A DNA stretch of 64,000 nucleotides, taken from contig JAYGXS010000003.1 in the NCBI GenBank assembly GCA_036362985.1, forward strand, positions 65,656,085-65,720,084, in the 5' to 3' direction. Of this stretch, positions 10,501-22,500 are shown piece by piece (the first letter of the stretch is position 1; each line of letters starts with the position of its first letter). The stretch is from Ligula intestinalis. Taxonomy: Eukaryota; Platyhelminthes; Cestoda; Diphyllobothriidea; Diphyllobothriidae. A program made the position numbers and the translations under genes. Below the pieces are notes generated by a model. That model was not told the DNA's origin. It ran no database searches and saw only the letters and a program-made list of their open reading frames with translations.

Positions 10501-13500
10501 GTCAAATTTTAGCCGCCGTTTATTTCCATTCCATTGAATTCTGCGGTCCTCGAAGGCTTTAAAAGGGAAAATTTCCTTACTTGTTCCGTTTAAATGCCGT
10601 CTTCTCTGCAATTACATATTGTGTGTCGGTGCTAGCACCTCACTTGGGTAATCTGACAAACGCACACCATAAATGTGAATAATTTAAATGTCCTCCGGTG
10701 CTTTCTTTAATTGCTTCGCCTATCTCCCCTATCGATAAAACTAATATTGTCTTCCTTCCCGTGTTACAGGACCCCCTGTGCTATATTTTGTCAGTGGGCT
10801 TGCATATTATGTCCTTGCTAACCTTTGAGGGGGGGAGGGTGCTCTGTAGAAGCTGTTGTAGTCATCTTAAGTAAGGTCATACAGAAATTCGGTAGAGGAT
10901 TCTTCTGGGCATTTTCATTCTGGACACCTTCGTTTACTTTCTTTACAGCTAAACACCGCAACAATGAAGTAGCCTTTCACATGAGAAATTCATTGATTAA
11001 CAGTGGTACCAGCATGCCGCCTGATGGTCGAACTAATATGAATGACCTGGACAGTAATTGCCTCCTCCTCCTCACTGACGGTGATAAATTTGTGAAGGCG
11101 GAATCACGAACAAGGCGGGATCTCTATCAGTCTCTTTGCGCCAAGGTTGCCAAACGACTCCGGTTCCAGAAAAAGAAACTCCCAGAGCACCCTGCCTGTT
11201 GTCGTGAGGTAGGTTCAAATCATCTTCTTAAATTTTTATCCTATAACGTAATTTCATTCCGCACACGCGCTTCCATTTTCTAGATGCATTTATCGTTTTT
11301 TGCATTTTGACACTTACTTCCGAGTGGCTCCTGTACTCTTTGAAGTGACTTGTTATGCGAACTGATTGTAGCAAAGGGCAGCTTTATAAGCAGTTATTTA
11401 GGTGACTAAATTACTTGTTTCAGTCAAAACAACCGAGCATATGGAAGGTAGACCCATTGTTATAGGGACGCCGGCAGCTATGCACGCAGAGCCCACTGCC
11501 TGGAGTCATGCGCACAGGCAGACGGCGGACACTTACGACCGCTCACACAGCGTGAGGAATTATCGATCAGCGTGCACACGTGACAACCGTTCACGCAGCT
11601 TGGGGGGGGGGGGGCTATCGATTTGAGGGCATATGTAACGACCACTCAGACAGCGCGACAAAATATCGATCAGTGGTAGGCCAGAACAGCGGTCGCAGGC
11701 TATTAGGCCAGGAGTAGAAGGCCAGAGCCTCATGGATAGACTGCATTGGCGAAGGAAAGGATCAGGTTGTCTCGGTATTGTCCAGAATAAAGGCTTCTAT
11801 ATCAGAACTGCCTTCTCGCCATCTTCTGCCTATTAGTCGAGTTCGAAATACTGGGCTATAACACCCATAAACCTTAAACGTGCGCATTCAACGCAAATTG
11901 AGGAAAGGCTGCTCTCACGTTAACTTTCAAGCGGACAAATATACCTCCGCAGAGTAGTTGGCGAGCATACATAGACTTTCGATAAATTCTTGTCGGGCCA
12001 GTACATTTATATGGGAATGGGGTACAAATTAAAACGTGTTCATCTTTTCGTACAAGTGAGTCGCGGGAAAAGCGGGGGGAGGGGTCTATAAGAGAAGGCT
12101 GGGTATCAGGGCGGGGTTTAGTGGAACCAGTCTAGGGGAGGGGGGACGAGACAAACAGAGCGCGAACGAGCGTATGTTGCTAAGTGACCGTGGACCACGC
12201 CAGATGCGGAGCTTGTAGGACGTTCTTTTGTGCACACAATACCGGCTTCCTTCACTTAATAGCGGTCGCTTCTGATGCGGCTAGCAGGCACTGACCCAGA
12301 GACCTTCGATAGTTTGCTGGGACCTAATAGATCACTCAGAAAGCTTTGTTGGGTCCGCCTCATATGAAGTGACACATCTCAGCCAGTCGAACACTACTCC
12401 TTTCTAACCAAGCTGTGCGCAATAGTGGAAAAATATTAAGTTGCGGGGCTTTGGCCAAACACGACTGCTATCTTTGACTGGAAAATTATAATTAACGGTG
12501 AATGCGTGCCCCAAAGGCCGCTTTCAACAAAAGTCTCAGCTAGACTGCATAGCTTTGGGTATGCACCACGTCCGAAAGTGATATAAAAGGTCAAGCAGCG
12601 TAAGCTTGACTTTGTGGCTCGCAATCTTGTTTAATATTCAGGAGGAAGAGAAGATGCGATCACTGCGACTAGACGTTTATTAGTCTAGGGTTTCGGAGTC
12701 GGGCAAATCACACACCATCACAGGGACAATCGCAGATAAAGATGATAGAAGCACAAACCATGCTGTATTGCCAAAACAGTAGTCGCCGGTTATTAAGCCC
12801 ACGGTTAATAGGCCCAGCCGCTTAGTAAGCCCAATTTTGTCTGGGCCCGAGGTAGGCTTAATAACCGGCGACTACTGTAGTAGAGAATATGCGAGTTCCA
12901 GGAAGCAGTTCAGAAGAAGAGGATGTGATCAATGGAACAAAAGCTTTATTTGCCTGACGTTTCGGATTCCTCCGGGAATCCTTAATAATAGGTGATGATA
13001 ACATAGTCATGGTCATGAGCAAATGGGGTGGAAACATGCACAGGTTGCACGGTATTTATAGTTCATAGTGGTCATCCACGTGTGTGTGATAATTGTTATT
13101 TTCTGTAGCCACCGCTTGGGTCTTAATTAATGCGGTACTGGCTTGACACTTCGCGCCCGACACACTAATTGCCACAATTGCCTTGTCAGCGTCGGATGCG
13201 GGCCTGATAATGGCGTGACAATAATGCCCGCTGTTGTCAGATTTGTTGCTGCGCCCGGCCCTTCCCACGTGACTGATTCTCTTGCTAAGGAAACTTCTCA
13301 GTACACCGGATGGGAACACAAAATCATTGCGCTTGTTGATGGACTGGGGGCCTGAGAACCATGGCTCCAGCAGCTCGCGGCTCACGCGGTCGTCACCTCC
13401 TGCTAGGATTTCGGCCTCGTCAAACTTGGGAAGGGCCAGGCGCAACAACAACGCTGACGACAGCGGGCATACTTGTCACGCAGTTATCAGGCCCGCATCC

Positions 13501-16500
13501 GACACTGACAAGGCAATTGTGGCAATTAGTGTGTCGTGCGCGAAGTGTCAAGCCAGTACCGCATCAATTAAGACCCAGGCGGGGGCTACAGAAGTGAACA
13601 ATTATCACACACACACGCGGATGACCACTATGAAATATAAATAGCGTGCAACCTGTGCATGTCTCCACCCTATCTGCACATGACCATGACTGTGCTATAA
13701 TCACCTATGATTAAGGATTCCCGGAGGAATCCGAAACGTCAGGCAAATAAAGCTTTTGTTCCAGTGATCGCATCCTCTTCTTCCTTGCTGTATTGAGAGT
13801 CCACAAAGGCCACGCGAGCACATGCAGTTCTCGCAATCACCGCTGGGGGATGCGATAGCAGTTCTCGCCCCCGCCGCGATTTCGCCCATCGGGTTGGATG
13901 TTTACGGGATAATTAAGGGGCCCTGTGACTCGCTATATTTTATAGTTTGGAAAGCTTATTCGGTAGACATCTGTTTTCGGAAATTAATAATCAGGCCAGT
14001 AGAACTGCAGGGGTGATGAAAGTTGGAGCGAGATGCGATCGCCACCTAGCGTCCGCATTGGCCACGGAAGTGAAAGGGCTTGCGTTAGCGTCTTCTGGCA
14101 GGTCAGCGTTGGATCGCTAGCCGATTGTCATTGCCTCAGTTGTTGCTAGCACCCCTCGGCGTAGGCTCTTAAAGAAGTTGGCTGGTGTCCGGTAGACATC
14201 CCAGAAGATTTAATTAGTCTCGAGTCGGTGCTTCGTATCGACAGGAAATGCGAGAATAAAAGTCGATTTGCACGAGGCCAAAATCCTCGCAAGAGTTGAG
14301 AACTGTGTGAGCCGCGAACTGGTCAAGGTGCTCATGTGGGGTGGACAAGGGTGACCAACACCTTCAATGACAGCGACCCGCAAGGCCCCGTAATTATCTC
14401 ACCAAACATCCAACACGGATGATGAAATCACGGATATTAGCGACTCGGACGCGGTCTGCCAAATCATCACATAAAGTACGACTCCTAGTGGTGATCGTGA
14501 GAGCCTGTGGTCGCGTGGCCACTACAGACTATAAAAACTGCGCACCATGTGCTTCTATCATCCTTCTCTGCAACTGTCTCTGTGATGGTGGGTTCGAGTG
14601 AGAATTGAAAACGTCCAGACAATAAAATTCTTGTTCCAGTAATCACATCTTCTGCCTTTGAACTGCTTCCTAGATCTCGCTTGTTGATTTCTATCAGCTA
14701 GTTAAGCGTTTCAACTACCACACCGGTGTCAGCCATTGACAAGCGTATTTTGATCTATTGGAGGTGGAGATAAATCGAATAAGCACTTTATTGTAAGGTC
14801 CAAATTTTCCCGAGCTTTTTTGATTTTTTCCTTAATGACGTAGTCAACAAAGTATCCGTCTGAGAAGAAGAAGACTCGATCGCTGGGACAAGTTGTTTAT
14901 TCTCCTGACATTTCGAAATCCGTCACGGATTCATCGTCGGAAACATGAAAAGCAGAAGCAGGTAAAGCATGCACAGAAGTTTGCAGTATTTATAGGATAC
15001 AGTCATTACTGCAAACATACAGCAACAATTAACGTTAATTGCCTTTCTTGCGCGTGGATTGCTAGCTGGACGGTACGTGGGCTCTGAACTGTTGCTATTT
15101 CATCACGGGCGGTGGGCTCGAGCGTGATGATTTCTCGGCCGTCTAGCTCTCCGGTGTTGGCTTACGATGAGGCGGTTGCCTGCCCTTTCTTCAAGTGATG
15201 ACTAGCTTTGGCCAAATTGAATCTCAGCATTGAATATGGATTGGGCAAATCGTTGCACTTGTTTATGGATTGGGGGCCCGTGAACCATGACTCAAGTAGT
15301 TCTCGGTTCACCCGGTTGTCACCTCATGCGATAATTTTGGCTTCATCAAATTTGAACGTGTGGCCAAATCTTGTTGAATGAGCCGCAACTTGAGAATTGG
15401 CATCATTTCGCCGCACTGCTGCCGCGTGTTCGGTAATTCGCGTCTTGAGAAGTCTGCCAGTTTCTCCGACATAGTTGCTTTGACCGCAACTGCATCAGAT
15501 CCTGTAGACGACCCCAGATGTTTCTTACCATGGCAGTGGGTCTTTCGGCCTCATTATCTGACGCCTTATGGTTGCCTCCGGCTTGTGTGTGACTCCAACT
15601 CCAAGTGGTGCGAGAAGGCGGTCGACGGCCTCCGATACGTTTTTGGCGTACGGGATCGAACCTCAAATTTTGGGGTCGGTGTGCTTTTGTTGGCCATCTC
15701 GTTTGCGCAAGCACCTGTTGACGAATTTGCGTGGGTAGCCATTCTCTTTGAACACCCGCCGAAGGTATTCTCTGGTTTAATGGACTTTCTATTTGCTTTC
15801 CCGAAACTACTAAAGAAGTCCAGTGTTTGTAGACGTGAAATAAAATGCGTTCATGAACGTCGCTTTCACGTGAAGATAAGCCCCTGCTCCCGCCTGACGT
15901 TTTCAAGCCTTCCGGCAGGACAAAGCAAGGCAAGGCCACAAAGACTCCTTTCTGGGTCTGAGTAACCGTCTGTTGGGGGTCTGCGTACCTAATATGGTAC
16001 GGCTTTCACGGCCCGATAAATGAGAAGAAGCTCATCTGAACCTGTCTCCTGCTACCGTTAAATGCAAATTTTGGAATCAGCTAGACATGCGTATGCCTTT
16101 GCTCTCAGGAGATTTCATTATTTTCTTACAATTCTTTGAATTTTTTTCAAACCCACAAGTAGTTATCTCACTTACGCATCATGCATGAGCCCTAAGTGTC
16201 TAGGCTGGGATAGATTTCACTACGCTTTATTGTCAACAAATGTAATCGTTCGCAGTGGTCTGTTGGGAATGTCCAACGTATCTCCTCGCTGATAATGCTG
16301 TAGGGTTGAATTCTTTCCACCGTGCTGAGCTGCAATTAGTCGACTCGATCGGAGGCAGGACAAAGCTAAGGTAAGGCAGCTGCCTGGACTGGACGGCCAA
16401 ACACATTCTAAAGGAGAAGAAGATGCGATCGCTGGAACGACGATTTTTATTATTCTGAGCTTTCGGCTCCACACAAGAGGCCATCATCAGAGAAAATGAG

Positions 16501-19500
16501 AAAGCAGCAAACGTTGGCTACGCGTAACTGGGGGTGGGGGAGGGGATAGCACTTGTGATTGGTCCATGCTCACGCCATCTTATCGTGTCTCCCCTGTGCG
16601 CATCCTTGGAGTTATGGCGTGTGACCTTGGTGCCGTGCCTTGCGTGACAGTTTGCGTGCTTGGACAGGAACTGGGCCATGTTTTCTGGTCGCGAGCACTG
16701 ATGTCATCTGACGATGGCCTCTTGTGTGAAGCCGAAATTAAAGAATAATAAAATTTCCATTCCAGAGATCGCGTCTTTTCCCCTTTGCAACAAGAACCTG
16801 GGACACGCATATTCGTATTCTGTTCAATCGAAAACATATTTATACGAGTAACAGGACTAGGCCATGCCATGTGATTACTTTGAGTCGAGCCGACTCAAGC
16901 CTCGCTGCCTAAAATACCGCTAAACTCTAATAATTGTTGATGAAGCAGATGTTTACACTCATATATTCTAATCACCTGTCCTAGATTAGACCTTCTGACT
17001 TTAAACTAAACCGGTCATTTCGGCAGACACAAAGATCAGGAACACGTTATGACGCAAGTGGACAACAAGGCTATTCTGATCGAATAAAATCCGTTGGTTT
17101 TGTTTGCATGAGAGGAGAAATAATTTCAAGCAAAACGTTACTATAAATAATTTTAAGGTTAAGTTCAAAAATAAAACGTGTCTACCATAGTTACAAAATA
17201 CGTGATTAAATAAATATTTCTAGGCATAAACCGTCACCGTATGAAAGAATCCCGAGACTCCAAGAAAAGGCCATAGATTGTGCAACTTAAATTATTCGCA
17301 TCATAGCAGCTCTGCATTGGTATTTTGTAATAAATTGGTTCACTTATTCGTCCCTGGAACCCTAAATTGGGCTTTATAGTTTCCATTGGTGATGGCAACT
17401 ATGCAATCGCTCATACATCATATACCAGAAAAGTGAATTTCTTTTTTTTAATAAAGATCTTCGCTTTTTGTTCGGTTGACAGTATAGCCATGGCCACAGC
17501 AGACTGACAAAGTTCCCTTAGGTATATACGGCTGGTTGGTGAATATCCCTCCAGTCAGATATTTGTATGGATCATCTAATGCCTGATAAAAAACACCGGC
17601 AAGAATGATTATAGAGACCACGAAAATCCCGTCGACTTATGATAAAAATAACTACTTTCAAATGTTTGCTAGCATGACTTTAAATCTTTTCGTTAACTTT
17701 CACCAATAAGAGGACGAATTTCCATTTTCGTTATATTCCGCCTACATAAGGTCAATTTTCCTTCAATTATCATCCGTATTGTACGCAGTAGAGGTTTATG
17801 TTGATTGCATTTAATTCTATTTAGCATATCAAAACAAACACAATCTTATCTAATTTAATATTTTTTATCAATCCCGCTACAGTAACATATTAATTTATGC
17901 TCACTAGCCAATAATTAAATGTTTGACCACACAATACTTCAAGCAGTTGGGCGGGGGGATAGATATCTAGCGAGGCCCTGCAAATAATTTTTGCAAAACA
18001 TATGTGCTCCGTAGAATTGGAAAGTGTAAATTCTGTGGTTATGATGACTAACTGGTACTTTGCCTGTCCAACTGAAGAGTTCCACACTCTGCGCTCTCCG
18101 TTTCAAAAATATACCTTCTCAGTCGTTATGCTATTCCATAGGGAAATAAAATCGTGGCAAGCTATCCAAGTGTATAGGGCAGGTAAGTGGCGGTCTGAGA
18201 TGACCAGGATCACGGTCGTCTAGCGAAAATAAGAGAAAAATTACAGGAAACTGTTAAGAGGTTTGTGTTATACTGAGCCTATATCAGTGATCGTTTGCAG
18301 ATGAATGGAAACCGCAGACGAGCCCGATCCTGTTAGACTGTGACAAGGTATGTGGTGTGCACCCTAGAACAAATTTACTTGGAACGATTCGACCCGGTTT
18401 CAGCTAGACACCTTTGATACGCAGTTTCAGATTGGGGGGCTGTCTAAGGGTGAACTACTCTGTAACGGAATAAATATCCTGACAGAGCGTGACAGTGGGA
18501 TTCCAGCCCTGCTTGGAGCGCTGTCTTGAGCTCACAAAAAGTGCACTTCGGTTTTCCTTGACAAGAATTTCAATGGTTTGTGTCATCTTGAGAGAGCGTG
18601 ATGACATCTATTTCCAATACTGCCAAGTCTGTCAAGATCAGTTGGACTACAAGACAGATTAACTATCTTTTGATGCGGATTTTTTTAAGAATTTTTAAAG
18701 CTTTCATGGACTCAGCTGCCTTTAATTGTCAATTGGGTCCCCTGGTCTTCACTCAATTCACCATGCTTACGATTACCTATGAGGTAGAATTCTCAGGACA
18801 TTTCCAGCTCCAGTAGGCTCTTGTTAATGCCCTGAGAAGCAAGGAAGGGTCTCGTCATTCAACGAAAACATGGAAAGGCGAAATGGACCTGGAGTTGTGC
18901 ATAAGGCTATCGTGACAAATAAAGTACTCTCCTTTCTCAGTGTGAACTTGACTTGTTTTTCAGCAGATTGGCCTCAAGTAAGACGAGTTAAAAGAGTAAG
19001 AAACGTAACAGATCTTAACTGACATAACACGCTTCACCAGGGGTTCATTTTAACCAGCCGTATATTCGGTCAGTTAACAGCTACATGAGCATTTATTTTG
19101 CGGACGGAGCATGCATAGGCCTATAAAAATGGACATATTTTAGTGAACCGTTTCGTGTAAGCGGATCAAACAGATTCAGAACGAATGAAATAAGGTAGGA
19201 CTGCGCGATTTTCCTTTCGATAAGTGCCCACGATCGCCCAGACAGTGTGGCAAAGTATCGAGAGCGAGTTGCATAACAGAAAAGAACTCATTTTCTTTAA
19301 AGAACTGGTTGTTTAAATAGTCTTGTCGTTGCCGAACATAAACAATGAATCATCATATTCCCGATCTCAACCGACAAAGCAAGGAGCGCGTGGACTAGTG
19401 GTAAAGTATTGAACACAGGGACCAAAGATCCCGGGTCCAACCCTTGAGATTAGGCATGACTGGCTGATGATGGCTAACAAGCCAGAAATGGCCATTCCGG

Positions 19501-22500
19501 TCTCTTTTTGCTTAGTCGAATCCACTTCATATATATATATATATATATATATGGCAGGTGGCGAGGCGCTGATGAACTGCGGTTCGATGAAGTGCTTATG
19601 ACCCATCTGATAGACACCAGTGGTGGAACAACTGCGCCGTCTGTAAGCGCGTTTGTTTGTGTTGTCCGACCAGCTAGTGTTCAGGGTTATGCTTGGCTGA
19701 TGAAGGCTAATAAGCCCGAAACAGTTCTGTATCAAGTTACCCCCAGATGCTGTCATACCCCACTTACTGATATATATATATATATATCGATATCTATATA
19801 TATATATATATGGAGTGGATCCGACGAAGGCAAGGGAGACCGGAATGACCATTTCTGGCTTGTTAGCCATCATCAGCCAGTCATACCCAATCTCAGGGGT
19901 TGGAACCCCCGAGATTCGAACCCGGGACCTTTGGTCATTGGGTTTTTCACCCTACCTCGGCACCACGGGCTCGTTGCTTTGTCGGTTGTGATCGGGGATA
20001 TGATGGAACAAAGGTGCTCATCCGATCTATCTGGNNNNNNNNNNNNNNNNNNNNNNNNNNNNNNNNNNNNNNNNNNNNNNNNNNNNNNNNNNNNNNNNNN
20101 NNNNNNNNNNNNNNNNNNNNNNNNNNNNNNNNNNNNNNNNNNNNNNNNNNNNNNNNNNNNNNNNNNNNNNNNNNNNNNNNNNNNNNNNNNNNNNNNNNNN
20201 NNNNNNNNNNNNNNNNNNNNNNNNNNNNNNNNNNNNNNNNNNNNNNNNNNNNNNNNNNNNNNNNNNNNNNNNNNNNNNNNNNNNNNNNNNNNNNNNNNNN
20301 NNNNNNNNNNNNNNNNNNNNNNNNNNNNNNNNNNNNNNNNNNNNNNNNNNNNNNNNNNNNNNNNNNNNNNNNNNNNNNNNNNNNNNNNNNNNNNNNNNNN
20401 NNNNNNNNNNNNNNNNNNNNNNNNNNNNNNNNNNATATATATATATAAATGTTTTTGAAGCTGTCACCGCTGTTTCGGATGTGTTAAGATTTGTCTATGC
20501 ATCTGACGATCATTCTGTTCCCCTCGCAATATTGGTGCAGCCAGCTCGTATGAACACAGGCGTCTGCAGCCTCGGACACTTACTACCCGCTTTATTGAGC
20601 TGTGGCCAGCCTACGCTTGTGGCGAGATTAAACGAACAGCCGACAAAGGACAAAATATTTATCACTGCAACTCTCACACACATTCATTCTCGCATATTAT
20701 GGTCATGTTTTGTCTTTGTCTCGTGCTAGTTGTTCGTTCACGCTTCCTAATTCAATTTTTGGTCAGATGGATTCGCAATAATGCTGCGAAAAAAAGATAG
20801 AGGACTCAACACCAAAAGTGCATGCTTTGTAGGAAGGATGCCCACGAGACCGAAAAAGATAGGAGTCAGGGAGGGCGGAGGAGGAGATGAATGAGTTTTG
20901 CTCTATCCCTCTAATACCACTTTTAATCATTTGTTTGATTCTTTTTCGGAACTTTTCTATAAAGAGACTTGCAGAACTGCTAGGGATTAGCTTCTTATAT
21001 CCTGCAAGTAGCTAGACGGAGGATGCGTCGGGCCAAAACGGGTTAGCGAGCTATATGCGTTACCTGGGCCCACGTATCCCATACGAAAGTTTGACCGTCG
21101 CTCTCGATGACGTCCACAACGAGCTTAATCGAGCTGAAGGCAGACAGCCGAACTACATTGAAAGGAAGACCCGCCGGATCTACCCTTCTCTCTCACCACT
21201 CCCACATCGGTACCCGATGTCAAGACTGTGTAAACGACGAGTTCTGCGTCCTTAGTGTTGTAACGGTGGCATTTGGCGTGTGTCACCGTCGAATGACGCC
21301 CATTGGAATCCCCAAGGAGGAACACAATAAGTAGGGCGTAATTCTAGAATCCCCCGTTTATTGTGTACAAAACCCGGAGTTGCTGTCTCGGGTGGTAACT
21401 GCCGCTGGTTACTCTCCAGCGTGCTCTTTGTCCCGCCTCGGGGGCAAGCCCTGGCATTGGGAGCGAACTAGCGCTTCCCCGCAGTCCGGCGTGTGATGCA
21501 ACTCTCCATCTCTGCTAGGGACAGTGGCTTATAAGGGATTGTCAAGTGCGCGTTCGCCTGTAGCCTGATTGGAGGATTGGGATAACTGTGACCAGTGAGC
21601 GTGCGAGCAAGCGCGTGCATCTGTGTCCTCTCCAGAGTTTAAGGTCATCTCGCGTGAACAGTCATCACCTGTATGTGGTCAGAGCTAACAGACAAAGACA
21701 CTTGGCTAGGCTCGACGCCTCAGGAAAGCCTCCAAATGTTGCTAGCATTTGGTCTGGCTAGTATCCTAACAAAGACAAGAGTCGAGAAGACCGGAGATGG
21801 GTGAGGACGCAGGCGCTGTGCGCGTAACACACTCCAACACGCGCCGCAACAACAGCATCTTGCTAGGCAGACTCCTGCGTGTGCGGGAGCACCATAAAGG
21901 CCACATTAAGAAGCAGCCTGTCTCGATGTCCGCCAGTCAGATACGCCAAACAACAAAACACACACTGGGCTGATTGCGGTGTCCGAGTTATCCCGTCAGT
22001 TGGCAACCTTACGAGCCGCGGCTTTTAGCGCACCGTGATAGCTTCGAGCGCGTCAGATTGATTATATTGAGGAAACAAATGCGTTGAGGATCAAACTTTC
22101 TCTGTCCCTCACCACCCGGCTGAAGGGTAGCCTGAGGTGGGATGAGCACAGTGACTAACGGGGTCGGGGAACCCGTGTGCACGCACTACAGTGTGATCTT
22201 GCCCCCTTGACACACACACACACACACACACTACGATTCGCATAACCGGAGGATAAGGAGGAGCCGGCGCCTCCTGATACGTATCCCATAGCATTTACCA
22301 CACATGCATCTGGGGGGAAGGGACGGGGGTGACACACCTAGACGCAGGCTTAGGCCGGGCCAGCCACATACGCTCTATCCTCGCACCGGACGGCTGATCT
22401 GCTCGGACAGTCGCCTAATGGACGGGAAGAGAACCAGGTCGATTCTGGAGACATGGCACTTCATGCATTTCTCAAGATAAAAAACACGGCGCATTTGAAA

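Larger units (their letters stand above)
16385..16795. mobile_element. PLE fold-back derivative (ends only)
   Basis: Left end 16393-16500 and right end 16700-16785 are inverted copies (GATCGCTGGAACGACG against CATTCCAGAGATCGCGTC, and GGCTCCACACAAGAGGCCAT against its complement). The 200-base interior has no endonuclease motif. Both ends carry a hammerhead-like core (16455-16490 and 16708-16738). Confidence 0.65.

Noticed and set aside
13056..13644. Two similar ORFs on opposite strands encoding the same peptide ([13 protein letters not shown])
   Set aside because: They mirror each other because the DNA is a palindrome; only the central FDEAEIL part has protein homology.
15378..15965. A 195-codon + frame
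   Set aside because: It is antisense to the PLE GIY-YIG region; the opposing - frame 15403-15939 is also off the real coding frame by one base.
19508..20458. A 316-codon + frame
   Set aside because: It runs across (AT)n, SINE copies and 400 N; the length comes from the gap.
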